From positions 4,030,001 through 4,094,000 of the forward strand of contig NZ_CP045324.1 of NCBI RefSeq assembly GCF_009363275.1: a DNA stretch of 64,000 nucleotides, in the 5' to 3' direction. Made by a program: the position numbers and the translations under genes. The stretch is from Marinobacter sp. THAF197a. GTDB taxonomy: Bacteria; Pseudomonadota; Gammaproteobacteria; Pseudomonadales; Oleiphilaceae. Under the pieces are notes generated by a model that did no database searches, was not told the DNA's origin, and saw only the letters and a program-made list of their open reading frames with translations. This document shows, piece after piece, positions 1 through 8,056 of the stretch; the first letter of the stretch is position 1, and every line of letters begins with the position of its first letter.

Positions 1-1455
1 GCCCGCGCTTACCAGCAGCCCGCGCCTTTCCAGACCGAATCGCCGATTCTTACCCCTTGGCTCACACCGGCATCGGACGATCTGCCAACCGTAGAGGTGG
101 TGCAATCCCAGGCAACCCAGTACAACGACATGTCGGGGCTGAATTTCGTTGCGAGCATTTTGACGCTCACATTGATCCCCGCCGTTGGATCCTATGACTA
201 CACCGATACGCTGACCGTCGCCTGGGAAGGCGAGACACTGGCCAATAGTTCGGCGAACTATGCGGTCAAGGAATATATGAGTTTGTACTTCCCAACCCCC
301 ATGCTGTTTATGGGGTCACTGTATGACATGGGCGGCCTTGATCTGGAAGACACGCAGAACACCATTGGTGTCATACATGCACGCAATATAGCCGATGCCA
401 TTGCTCGTCAGCAGCCGTTGTACGAGCGAGTACCCCAGAACGATCCAGAGGCCCTGGCTAACTTCGTGAAGTCTGGTAGCGCTCCGTTATTCCACCCCCG
501 CGCAACCGCTCGAATTGCTGCCCTGGCTCCGGCAAACAACCCCATGGAGTATCACCAGCAATACGCAAACCTGTCAGGGTACGTCAATCTGCTTCCCCTG
601 GAGTGGCAGGCCTGGCTGATCGGCCCGGATGGTCTGAAAGGCTGGCAGATTAAAGCCGCTTTGGACAACGGTGAGGACGAATCTGAGATGTTACGCAAAG
701 TGGTCAGCAGTTACCCGGAAGAGCTGGCCGAATGGAATCGCACCGCCCGTCAAACCGAAGCCCGATACCGTGAATGGTTCAGCCACACCAACCCAGCACT
801 GGTCTCGAACCTGCTGGAAGCGCAGTCACAGCAAAGAGCACAGTGGCCCTATTACGCCAATATGACCGAAGAACATCATCAAATACTGATCGAAAACGGT
901 GTTCCAGACAGTATTGTGGCTTACATGACCAACGCAGAACGATCCTCCGAACTCGTCGCCGCAGCAAAAACCGGCCCATTGCAGGATTCCCAGGGCCGCA
1001 TGCTTACCGAAGAACAGCTACTGGAACGTCTGGTGCGCAACGACAACAACGGACGATTTATGAGTCCCTACACGAGTGACGGAGTGCTGGCCGAATGGGT
1101 CAATCTGGCTAACAATGCAAACATGGGCGCAACTGCCGGCTCTGCTGTTGGCGCCGTAGCCGGGGCCTACGCCGCCAACAAGGCGCTGGACTTTGTTCCT
1201 TTCGGGCTGGGCGGATTGGTTGGCGGAGCCGTCGGTGCCGAAGTGGGTAAGGAAGTTGGGCGGGAGAGCGCCATCTCCGCCTCCGGCGGCTGGGAAGCCA
1301 TCAAGTCGGCCTCAGACCGGAGCTTCGATTCCCTCCCCAATATGGCCCGCTACCTGAAACAGAAATACGGCACCACCGCAAACTTTACAGATGCGATGCG
1401 CGCCGCCACGCAGATTTACCCGGAGTTCAGTTCCGTACTGGCTTCCACCAATTAA
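1..1455 (+). CDS. Glycine-zipper envelope protein, 5' truncated
   Basis: The frame is open from the first base, so the start lies outside the window and 484 C-terminal residues are visible. I do not recognise the main body, which is rich in polar and aromatic residues. The C-terminal part has a Gly/Ala-rich segment of the glycine-zipper type (GSAVGAVAGAYAANKA, then GLGGLVGGAVGAEVGKEVG), which commonly inserts in or spans membranes. It is followed after 13 bases by an LpoB-like lipoprotein gene and a run of further lipoproteins, so an envelope role is inferred. An internal ATG at 97 is possible as a start but the coding frame clearly continues upstream. Confidence 0.75.
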   Translation, partial: ARAYQQPAPFQTESPILTPWLTPASDDLPTVEVVQSQATQYNDMSGLNFVASILTLTLIPAVGSYDYTDTLTVAWEGETLANSSANYAVKEYMSLYFPTPMLFMGSLYDMGGLDLEDTQNTIGVIHARNIADAIARQQPLYERVPQNDPEALANFVKSGSAPLFHPRATARIAALAPANNPMEYHQQYANLSGYVNLLPLEWQAWLIGPDGLKGWQIKAALDNGEDESEMLRKVVSSYPEELAEWNRTARQTEARYREWFSHTNPALVSNLLEAQSQQRAQWPYYANMTEEHHQILIENGVPDSIVAYMTNAERSSELVAAAKTGPLQDSQGRMLTEEQLLERLVRNDNNGRFMSPYTSDGVLAEWVNLANNANMGATAGSAVGAVAGAYAANKALDFVPFGLGGLVGGAVGAEVGKEVGRESAISASGGWEAIKSASDRSFDSLPNMARYLKQKYGTTANFTDAMRAATQIYPEFSSVLASTN

Positions 1456-1468
1456 CCGGAGACGTTTT

Positions 1469-2110
1469 ATGATGAAGGGAACCACCAAGGCACTGTTCAC
1501 CGGCATGGCAGCAGCCTCTCTGTTGCTGGTTGGCTGCGCGGGCCAGATTGATAACACCCGTGGTAAGGCCACGGTTTACGAAGATGCCTCGACCACCGGG
1601 CGAGTGGGCGGTGTCGGCATCGAGAGCCAGGACATCGTGGCCATTACCGATCAGATGATGCGGGACATGCTGGCCAACCGCATGCTCGCCGGGCGCGACA
1701 TTCCGCCCCGGATCATCATCGACAACGCATACATGCGTAACGAGAGCTCCTCGGTGGTCAACACCAATATGCTTACCGATCGGCTGCGCATTGAGCTGAA
1801 CCGGGCCTCCAATGGCCGGATGATTTTCGTTGGCCGGGAATACGCCGGCATGGTGCAGCAGGAACGTGACCTGAAACGTGATGGTGCGGTGGATGGTGGC
1901 ACCATTCGCTCCACCGTAGCCCAGGCCGGTGCGGATTATCGCCTGGCGGGCCGCATCACCTCCCTGGATGCCTCCGATCGCAGCGACGGCACCCAGTCTC
2001 GCTATAGCCAGATCAGTTTCGAGATGGTGGATATGGAGCTGGGCACCATTGTCTGGAGTGGCCTGTACGAAATGCGCAAGGCGGGCCGAGACGATGTGGT
2101 TTATCGCTGA
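1469..2110 (+). CDS. LpoB-like penicillin-binding-protein activator lipoprotein
   Basis: A 213-residue protein with a lipoprotein signal peptide ending in the lipobox LLVGC, so it should be lipidated and placed in the envelope. The mature part (ITDQMMRDML, PPRIIIDNAYMRNESS, LRIELNRASNGRMIFVGRE, ADYRLAGRITSL) matches the LpoB/YcfM family, outer-membrane lipoproteins that stimulate the peptidoglycan synthase PBP1b. The start is the first of two adjacent ATGs, with GGAG about 8 bases upstream. It overlaps the next gene by 17 bases, which suggests translational coupling. Whether it truly acts on PBP1b cannot be told from sequence; the neighbours are not cell-wall synthases. Confidence 0.8.
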   Translation: MMKGTTKALFTGMAAASLLLVGCAGQIDNTRGKATVYEDASTTGRVGGVGIESQDIVAITDQMMRDMLANRMLAGRDIPPRIIIDNAYMRNESSSVVNTNMLTDRLRIELNRASNGRMIFVGREYAGMVQQERDLKRDGAVDGGTIRSTVAQAGADYRLAGRITSLDASDRSDGTQSRYSQISFEMVDMELGTIVWSGLYEMRKAGRDDVVYR

Positions 2111-3320
2111 GTTCAAACCGGCCGTTCTGGCCACGGCGGTGCTGTCGGTCGGACTGGCCGGCTGCGCCACCGGGCCGAAGACCTTCGACCGCGCCGGCCT
2201 GACCAGCGAGCAGGCGGCCGTTGTCGCCAGCAAGCCGACCGTCATTCGGCAGGATTACCAGAACCTGTATGAGGAGGGGCGCCGCAACGAGGTCCTGAAC
2301 CTGATGGAGATCGGCCTGAAGGCGTACCGGGCAGGTGACCTGGACGAAGCCCGGCGCAGCCTGGACCGTGCCCGCGTGATCATCGAGAGCGTGTACGCCG
2401 ACGATGAATCTGCCCGTAAAGCCCGCAGTATCTGGTACGAAGAGGCGGAAAAAGACTTCAAGGGCGAACCCTACGAACGGGCCATGGTGTATCTGTACCT
2501 GGGGCTGATTTTCCTGGAACAGGGGGATTACGGCAATGCCCGGGCCAGTTTCATCGGTGGCCTGCTGCAGGATGCCTTTGCCGAGGAAGAGCAGTTCAGC
2601 TCTGACTTTGCAGCGCTGATTTACCTGGCCGGCTGGGCGGCCCTGCAGATGGACAGCCAGCAGCTGGCGCAACAGCACTTCACCGAACTGCAGGCCTTCC
2701 GCCCGGATGCGCCTGTCCCCAATGGCGAGCACAATGCACTGCTGATTGTCGAAACCGGCACCTCGCCCCGCAAGCTGGGTGATGGCGTCGGCCACTATCA
2801 ATTGGTGTACCGCCGCGGTCGAAACTTCAGTGATGTAGGCGCACAGTGGCAGCACGGCGATCAGTGGGAAACGGTGTACCCAATGGAAGACATTTACTTC
2901 CAGGCATCCACCCGGGGCGGCCGCGCCATTGACCGTATTGTGGAAGGCCAGGTGCAGTACAAGGAAACCACCCGCGATATCGGCACCAACCTGAGCGATA
3001 TCAGCCAGAACAGCCTGTTGGCCGGCGCCAGTGCCTCCGCCGGGGGCGTACTGGGGGCAGGCTTTGCCGCCATCAGCCTGGTCAGCGTAGCCGCACAGGG
3101 TATGTCTGCTTCCGCCAACGTGCGGGCCGATATCCGTTACTGGCAGTCGCTGCCCGACACCCTGCACATCATCCCGGTGTCGGCCGAGCCCGGCCAGCAA
3201 GTGACCGTGCGCTTCCTGGATGCCAATGGCAACGCCATTCCAGGCATGACCGATACCACCGAATTCAGATTCGACGGACGGGGGCGAGGACTGGCCCTTG
3301 CGACGTCCCAACGGCCATAA
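2094..3320 (+). CDS. TPR-containing lipoprotein (COG3014-like)
   Basis: A 408-residue lipoprotein: short signal peptide with lipobox LAGC at about residue 24. Helical repeats follow (GLKAYRAGDLDEARRSLDRA; ERAMVYLYLGLIFLEQGDYG; AALIYLAGWAALQMDSQQLA) that read as tetratricopeptide repeats, then a beta-rich C-terminal part with a Gly/Ala-rich hydrophobic stretch. The ATG overlapping the upstream gene gives the signal peptide directly, so it is preferred over earlier in-frame ATGs. The order LpoB-like, TPR lipoprotein, YcfL-like recalls gammaproteobacterial clusters where COG3014, LpoB and YcfL proteins neighbour one another (family knowledge). Function unknown; probably a protein-interaction scaffold at the outer membrane. 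Confidence 0.75.
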   Translation: MWFIAEFKPAVLATAVLSVGLAGCATGPKTFDRAGLTSEQAAVVASKPTVIRQDYQNLYEEGRRNEVLNLMEIGLKAYRAGDLDEARRSLDRARVIIESVYADDESARKARSIWYEEAEKDFKGEPYERAMVYLYLGLIFLEQGDYGNARASFIGGLLQDAFAEEEQFSSDFAALIYLAGWAALQMDSQQLAQQHFTELQAFRPDAPVPNGEHNALLIVETGTSPRKLGDGVGHYQLVYRRGRNFSDVGAQWQHGDQWETVYPMEDIYFQASTRGGRAIDRIVEGQVQYKETTRDIGTNLSDISQNSLLAGASASAGGVLGAGFAAISLVSVAAQGMSASANVRADIRYWQSLPDTLHIIPVSAEPGQQVTVRFLDANGNAIPGMTDTTEFRFDGRGRGLALATSQRP

Positions 3321-3345
3321 CCCGGCCGCCAAAAGGAGAGAGACC

Positions 3346-3792
3346 ATGTTTCGAAACTTGATTGCTGTAGCCGCCGCCGGCTTGATCGTTGCAGGCTGCA
3401 ATACCTTACCTGCGGATTCGACCGATATCGCGGAACGCACGGCACCGCTGGAATACAACACCGTGGTGTTCACCGATTACAACCTCAGCCGCACCTGGGA
3501 CGACGGCATTCGGGACGCCGGGCGCGTTTACCGTTTGTCGGTTGAAAACCACGGCCAACGCCCTACCGAAACAGGGACCACCGAGGTATTCGCGGTGCTG
3601 CGTAACCACACCGATTTCGACTACCAGATCGAGGTTCGCACCCAGTTTTTTGACGACTATGGCGTACCGGTAGATGCCCGCCCAACGTGGCAACGCTCGA
3701 CCATTCCGGCCAACAGCGTCAGTGCCTACAAAACCTTGTCCACCACGACCCAGCCACTGAAATATCGCATTGAAGTCCGGGAGATCAACTGA
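3346..3792 (+). CDS. YcfL-like (DUF1425) lipoprotein
   Basis: A 148-residue lipoprotein with signal peptide and lipobox IVAGC. The mature domain contains YRLSVENHGQRPT, VFAVLRNHTDFDYQIEVRTQFFD and SVSAYKTLSTT, an immunoglobulin-like beta-sandwich pattern typical of the YcfL/DUF1425 family. The start at 3346 has a strong AAAGGAGAG ribosome site. Its stop overlaps the next start by one base. In Escherichia coli ycfL lies beside lpoB, which agrees with the LpoB-like gene two positions upstream here. The family has no firmly known activity. Confidence 0.75.
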   Translation: MFRNLIAVAAAGLIVAGCNTLPADSTDIAERTAPLEYNTVVFTDYNLSRTWDDGIRDAGRVYRLSVENHGQRPTETGTTEVFAVLRNHTDFDYQIEVRTQFFDDYGVPVDARPTWQRSTIPANSVSAYKTLSTTTQPLKYRIEVREIN

Positions 3793-4601
3793 TGAACCGC
3801 TCACTGGTTGCGGGCTTGTTGCTTGGGGCGATGCCTATGGTGGCGCTGGCGGCTAACGATCACCCGGCTGCGCCCATGAAGGCGCCGCATCAGAAACCCC
3901 TGACCGAGCAGGATCTGCGGGCCGAGGCCAACGCCTCCCAACGCACCGAATCGGCCGAGGCGATTATTGAGCGCTTCCGGGCAGGTCTGGGCAATTCCAA
4001 TCCGAGGATCGCTGTTTTCTGGAACCGGGCCTTTAACGATCAGGTCAGCGACTGGGCCAGCCAGCGGCGGGTGGTGGTCTCAGAGCAAGGCAGTCTGCAT
4101 GGCAGCATTCCGGACGGCAACGTGAGCCTGGACGGCAAAGCCCGTGGTGCAGCCCAGGTGGAAACCCGGGGGGCACGGCGTTCTGCCCCGATGGCACCGG
4201 CCTTTGATCTGCAGGCCGGATTGGTCTCCCAGCTGACCCGAGCCGGCGCCACCATTGTCGACCGCGATGCCATCATGCGCATTAGCGACAATGCCCTGGA
4301 GAACGGCGATTTCTCACGTCTGTCCCCAGACCAGGCACGACTGGAAATGCGGGCGCTCAGCCAACATGCGGACTATCTGATGGAGCTCAGCCAGGTTGCC
4401 GGCAATGAATTCACGATTCGCGTTCTCAACGTCACCAACGGCGCTATCCAGGCCATGGTCAGCTCTAATGGCGTGCCCCCAGCTACCGACGCCGATCGTC
4501 GGTGGATTGCTACAGACCGGGGTTTTGAGAAGCGGGAGCGACAGGTTTCCCTTAGGGATGTGGGCCAGGAACTGGCGCTGCAAACCCTGGCAGAACTTTA
4601 A
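3792..4601 (+). CDS. Secreted protein of the lipoprotein cluster, possibly CsgG/LpoB-fold
   Basis: A 269-residue protein with a cleavable signal peptide (MNRSLVAGLLLGAMPMVALA). The segment NPRIAVFWNRAFND followed by LVSQLTRAGATIVDRDAIM resembles the start and first helices of the CsgG/TolB-N/LpoB fold, in which a short peptide beta-strand is followed by a helix and a second strand ending in a conserved Asp. This is a fold-level impression only. It starts within the upstream stop codon (TGATG), so it is co-translated with the YcfL-like lipoprotein. No lipobox is evident, so it should be periplasmic or surface-associated. Confidence 0.6.
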   Translation: MNRSLVAGLLLGAMPMVALAANDHPAAPMKAPHQKPLTEQDLRAEANASQRTESAEAIIERFRAGLGNSNPRIAVFWNRAFNDQVSDWASQRRVVVSEQGSLHGSIPDGNVSLDGKARGAAQVETRGARRSAPMAPAFDLQAGLVSQLTRAGATIVDRDAIMRISDNALENGDFSRLSPDQARLEMRALSQHADYLMELSQVAGNEFTIRVLNVTNGAIQAMVSSNGVPPATDADRRWIATDRGFEKRERQVSLRDVGQELALQTLAEL

Positions 4602-4658
4602 AACCGGGGGCGTTGGCACCACGTATATCTAAGGGGGATCGAATAAGGGAGGTGCACC

Positions 4659-4862
4659 ATGACCATCAGCCCCCAGGAATTTCTGAAGAAATACGGCTTC
4701 GACAAAGACGAGGAAGAGCGTGATCACAGTCTTCGTGAAAATGCGATGGATCACGCCAAACACCTGAAGCGCCCCCATGCCGGGACGCCTCACGATTGGG
4801 AAGAATGGGAGCGCTACAAGCGCGAACATCCGGATGAGGTGGAAGACGAAGACGAGTCCTGA
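4659..4862 (+). CDS. Small acidic hypothetical protein
   Basis: A 67-residue, highly charged soluble protein (FLKKYGFDKDEEERDHS, HDWEEWERYKREHPDEVEDEDES) with no signal peptide or membrane segment. A clear AGGGAGGTG ribosome site precedes the ATG, and codon usage looks like its neighbours, so I take it as real. It is separated from the lipoprotein cluster by 57 bases and converges on the acyltransferase gene 10 bases away. I do not recognise the family. Confidence 0.6.
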   Translation: MTISPQEFLKKYGFDKDEEERDHSLRENAMDHAKHLKRPHAGTPHDWEEWERYKREHPDEVEDEDES

Positions 4863-4872
4863 CCCGTTTCGT

Positions 4873-5772
4873 TCACGCGCTCTCAGCCAGCGCCTGACTC
4901 AGGCGCTGGTCCTTGCTTTGCCACAACTCTCCCAGCCATTCCTTCACATTCCGACGATGTTCGGCATCGCTGGAATAGTCTCGACCTTTCAAGTGCTCCG
5001 GAATTAACTGGGTGCTGATATCCAGCTGGACCTCCGGCACCCGGCCACACATGAAATCCCAGAAGGTAGGCGCGCCGTTGGGGTAGGCAATGGTTACGTC
5101 TACCAGGGTGTCGATGGAATCGCCCATGGCATCCAGCACAAAGGCGACGCCGCCGGCTTTCGGCAGCAACAGGTTCTGGTAGGGGGATTTCTGCTTGTCG
5201 TGTTTGGCTTTGGTAAAGCGGGTGCCTTCGACAAAGTTCATGACGCTTACCGGGGTGTAGCGGAATTTTTCACAGGCCTTGCGGGTGGCTTTCAGGTCTT
5301 CACCGCGTTTTTCCGGGTGCTTGATCAGGTACTCCCGGGTGTAGCGTTTCATGAACGGGAAATCCAGGCCCCACCAAGCCAGACCAATCACCGGTACCCA
5401 GATCAGTTGCTGCTTGAGGAAGAACTTGAGGAATGGCGCCCGACGGTTGAACACCCGCTGCATGGCAAAGATATCCACCCAACTCTGGTGGTTGCTGAGC
5501 ACCAGGTACCAGCTTTCCCGTTTGAGATTGTCGGCACCCGTGACCTGCCAGCGGGTGCCGTGGGTCAGCTTCATCCAGCCCGTGTTGCAGGCCACCCAGG
5601 ATTCCGAGATCCAGATGATCGCTTTGGTGCACAATACCCGGAACCCCTTGTGCGGAATGATCAGTTTCAGCACCGCCGGAATGTACAGCAGCAGGCACCA
5701 GAACAAGGTGTTGAGTCCCAGCAGAATGGAGTTGAGCACGCCAATGATCGGGGCAGGCAAGAAACTGAGCAT
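4873..5772 (-). CDS. 1-acyl-sn-glycerol-3-phosphate acyltransferase-like (YihG type)
   Basis: A 299-residue membrane acyltransferase of the LPLAT superfamily. The N-terminus is hydrophobic (IIGVLNSILLGLNTLFWCLLLY). The catalytic HX4D box is NHQSWVD with His95 and Asp100, and the substrate-binding box is EGTRFTK. Length and the long, aromatic first segment fit the YihG-like branch, which transfers an acyl group to lysophosphatidic acid in the inner membrane. The gene stands alone, convergent with the small acidic protein gene. Exact acyl preference cannot be told. Confidence 0.85.
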   Translation of the reverse strand: MLSFLPAPIIGVLNSILLGLNTLFWCLLLYIPAVLKLIIPHKGFRVLCTKAIIWISESWVACNTGWMKLTHGTRWQVTGADNLKRESWYLVLSNHQSWVDIFAMQRVFNRRAPFLKFFLKQQLIWVPVIGLAWWGLDFPFMKRYTREYLIKHPEKRGEDLKATRKACEKFRYTPVSVMNFVEGTRFTKAKHDKQKSPYQNLLLPKAGGVAFVLDAMGDSIDTLVDVTIAYPNGAPTFWDFMCGRVPEVQLDISTQLIPEHLKGRDYSSDAEHRRNVKEWLGELWQSKDQRLSQALAESA

Positions 5773-5952
5773 GAGGATCCTGTTTTCATTGTAGTTACGG
5801 GAAGGCCGATATCATAACAATGAGATACAGGATTGGGCAGTGGCCTGAAGTGACCATTATGCCGGCCAGATGTGACGGTTTTGCCATGGCACCCGAGCAA
5901 CTGCCCGCCTATCCTGTCCGGACCAGTGACTGAAGTATCAACGGAAACACAC

Positions 5953-7104
5953 ATGCTTAACCCCGTGAAAACAGCCCTCAACATCACCTCCGACCTCGCT
6001 CGCCAGGGCACCCTCTATGCCGGCAACGCCTTTGACCGGGTGTTTCGCGCCGCCAGCCTGGTGCAGGCGGGCCAGACCCCGTTTGAAACCCTCTATTCGG
6101 ACGGATTGGTCAGCCTGCGTTACTACCCGCCACTGAAAGAGGATTTCATTGAGCTGGACGATCTGGTGATTCCGGTGGAACGCACAACCCATCGCACACC
6201 GATTGTGATCATCCCGCCCCTGGCAGTGAACATGCTGATCTACGATCTGTTCCCCCAGCGCAGTCTGGTGCGTTTTTTGAGGGCGAAGGGATTCGAGGTG
6301 TATCTGATTGACTGGGGCATTCCCAAGCGGGAGCACACCCACTACAACATGCATACCTATGTGGCGGAGTTGCTGCCGGCCTATCTGAACCGAGTGCGGG
6401 AGCACAGCGGCGAGCAGGAGCTGTCGCTGCACGGCTGGAGCATGGGCGGCATGTTCACGCTGTTCTACTCGGCCCTGAGCAAGGATCAGCACATTCGCAA
6501 TGCCATTGTGCTGGGCTTGCCGATCGACAGCCATGCCTCCGGCGCCATCGGATGGATGTACCAGCGCATCGCGGATGTTGCCGGCGTCGTACGCAAACGC
6601 ACGGGGTTTCAGTTGCACAGTATGAAGCCGCACTGGTTTCACACACCTGGCTGGGCCAACACCATCGGTTTCAAGCTGAGCAATCCGATTGGCAGTGTGA
6701 TGGGTTACTGGGAGCTGATTGTGCGCCTGGGTGACCGGGAGTTTGTCACCAACCATGCCACCACGTCGGCGTTTCTGGACCGGATGGTGGCCTACCCCGG
6801 CGGGGTGATTCAGGATACGGTGGTGCGGGTGTGGATTGATAATCAGCTGGCTAAGGGGCAGATCCAGATCGGCGAGGATTTCGCGCGGCTGGAGAATGTG
6901 AATGCCAACTTACTGGCGATTGCCGGCCAGGAGGACACCTTGGCGACGCCGGGGGCGGCGAAGCGGGTGATGGATCATGTCAGTTCCACCGACAAGACGT
7001 TTCGGGTAGCGCCTGGGGGGCATATGGGAATTCTGGCCGGGAGTAAGGCGCCCAAGGCTTCCTGGCTGGAGCTGGCGGAGTGGCTGGATGCTCGGTCTGG
7101 CTGA
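5953..7104 (+). CDS. PHA-synthase-like alpha/beta hydrolase with a serine nucleophile
   Basis: A 383-residue protein resembling class III PhaC polyhydroxyalkanoate synthases: VIIPPLAVNMLIYDL, YLIDWGIPK, a nucleophile elbow HGWSMGG at residues 160-166, a catalytic-Asp region (AIAGQEDTLA) and a terminal GGHMG. True PhaC enzymes carry Cys in the elbow (G-x-C-x-G-G); here the residue is Ser163. Ser is usual for hydrolases, so this may be an esterase or depolymerase-like relative rather than a polymerase. No phaA, phaB or phasin gene is adjacent. The start chosen is the ATG that begins the family-like N-terminus; upstream in-frame ATGs lack a ribosome site. Confidence 0.7.
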   Translation: MLNPVKTALNITSDLARQGTLYAGNAFDRVFRAASLVQAGQTPFETLYSDGLVSLRYYPPLKEDFIELDDLVIPVERTTHRTPIVIIPPLAVNMLIYDLFPQRSLVRFLRAKGFEVYLIDWGIPKREHTHYNMHTYVAELLPAYLNRVREHSGEQELSLHGWSMGGMFTLFYSALSKDQHIRNAIVLGLPIDSHASGAIGWMYQRIADVAGVVRKRTGFQLHSMKPHWFHTPGWANTIGFKLSNPIGSVMGYWELIVRLGDREFVTNHATTSAFLDRMVAYPGGVIQDTVVRVWIDNQLAKGQIQIGEDFARLENVNANLLAIAGQEDTLATPGAAKRVMDHVSSTDKTFRVAPGGHMGILAGSKAPKASWLELAEWLDARSG

Positions 7105-7123
7105 CCCGTTATCGGAGTCTGTC

Positions 7124-7201
7124 GGCAGGGGTTGGAGAGGGGTTCCAAAACGGAAAACGTGGTTTTCCTGATTGTTTTGGAACCCCTCTCCAACCCCTGC
7201 C
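7124..7201. repeat. Long nested hairpin between convergent genes (R1)
   Basis: Two perfect 28-base inverted arms (7124-7151 and 7174-7201) enclose a 22-base loop that itself holds a 7-bp hairpin (GGAAAAC / GTTTTCC). The inner end of the arms, TTCCAAAAC / GTTTTGGAA, is the same as in the loop-bearing hairpins at 9.1, 10.5 and 11.3 kb, but the conserved long loop is absent. It sits between the PhaC-like gene and the convergent HAD gene and could stop transcription from both sides. Confidence 0.85.
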
Positions 7202-7238
7202 TTCGCTGACTGTTTGATATGCCTATTGAAAGCTGCTT

Positions 7239-7916
7239 TCAGGTATTAAGAGCCTTGAGACTCTCGGGAAGTTGAGAAAGGCTTTGGATTACTGCTGACG
7301 GCTCTATGCCCCAGTCTTCGAAAACCCTGTTTTCATCCCGCTTTACCCAAATCGCTGACAACCCGGCCGCTCTGGCACCGATCACATCCCAAGCGTTGCT
7401 GGATACCAGGCACAGGGGGCTATCCCAGGCGCCGGTGGCGCGGCGGGCGTAGGTGTAGACGGCGGGATCGGGTTTGAAACTTTTGATGTCATCCACCGAC
7501 ACCAGGCCATCGAACTGGTCCAGCAGGTTGTTGTGGCCGAGCACCTTTTCCAGGGCGGGGTAGCTGCCGTTGGAGAAGGCAAACAGAGGGTATTGGCCTT
7601 TCAGGGCCTGCAGGGCTGGCAAGGCATCGTCAAACGCGGGGAGGGACAGGTAGGCGGCCATGAGTTGGTCTTCCCGCGCCTTGCTCAGCTCCAACTGGTG
7701 CACGGCCATGGCATAGCGCAGCGCCTGGCGGGTGCATACGCCGAAGTCTTCGTAGACTCGCATCAGGCCCTTTCGGAACGAAAACTCCAGCTGTTTTTCC
7801 CGCCAGAGCCCGGCAACCGCCGCTGCCTGCTCGCCTGCATCCTGCTCAAGCAGCCGGGACATGCCCATCGGATCTACTAAGGTTCCATAAACATCAAACG
7901 CCAAAGTGGTTTTCAT
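7239..7916 (-). CDS. Haloacid dehalogenase, type II (L-2-haloacid dehalogenase family)
   Basis: A 225-residue cytoplasmic HAD-superfamily hydrolase. Motif I FDVYGTLVD gives the nucleophile Asp8; motif II is FSNGS with Ser115-Asn116; the conserved Lys is Lys148 in SFKPDP; motif III is SSNAWDVIGA with Asp177. The SNG and SSNAWD signatures are those of type II L-2-haloacid dehalogenases, which hydrolyse 2-haloalkanoic acids to D-2-hydroxy acids. Length agrees with the family. It is divergent from a LysR gene 140 bases away, which may regulate it. Confidence 0.85.
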   Translation of the reverse strand: MKTTLAFDVYGTLVDPMGMSRLLEQDAGEQAAAVAGLWREKQLEFSFRKGLMRVYEDFGVCTRQALRYAMAVHQLELSKAREDQLMAAYLSLPAFDDALPALQALKGQYPLFAFSNGSYPALEKVLGHNNLLDQFDGLVSVDDIKSFKPDPAVYTYARRATGAWDSPLCLVSSNAWDVIGARAAGLSAIWVKRDENRVFEDWGIEPSAVIQSLSQLPESLKALNT

Positions 7917-8056
7917 GTTTGCTCCTGTTCCGGGGAAGTGCGCCTCAATATTGAACGATTACTCAACTTAGACCAACCGGACTTTAGTGGCAAAACCGAT
8001 CAACCAGGCCCGGTTCCCTGATGACTTGGCTCTTGCGCTCGCCTAAACTGCCAACC

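Noticed and set aside
2013..3473. 486-codon minus-strand ORF
   Set aside because: It lies antisense to the TPR and YcfL-like lipoprotein genes, which have signal peptides and ribosome sites; it has no recognisable domain.
5953..7104. Calling the gene phaC
   Set aside because: The catalytic Cys of the synthase is replaced by Ser and no other PHA genes are near, so only a family-level call is made.
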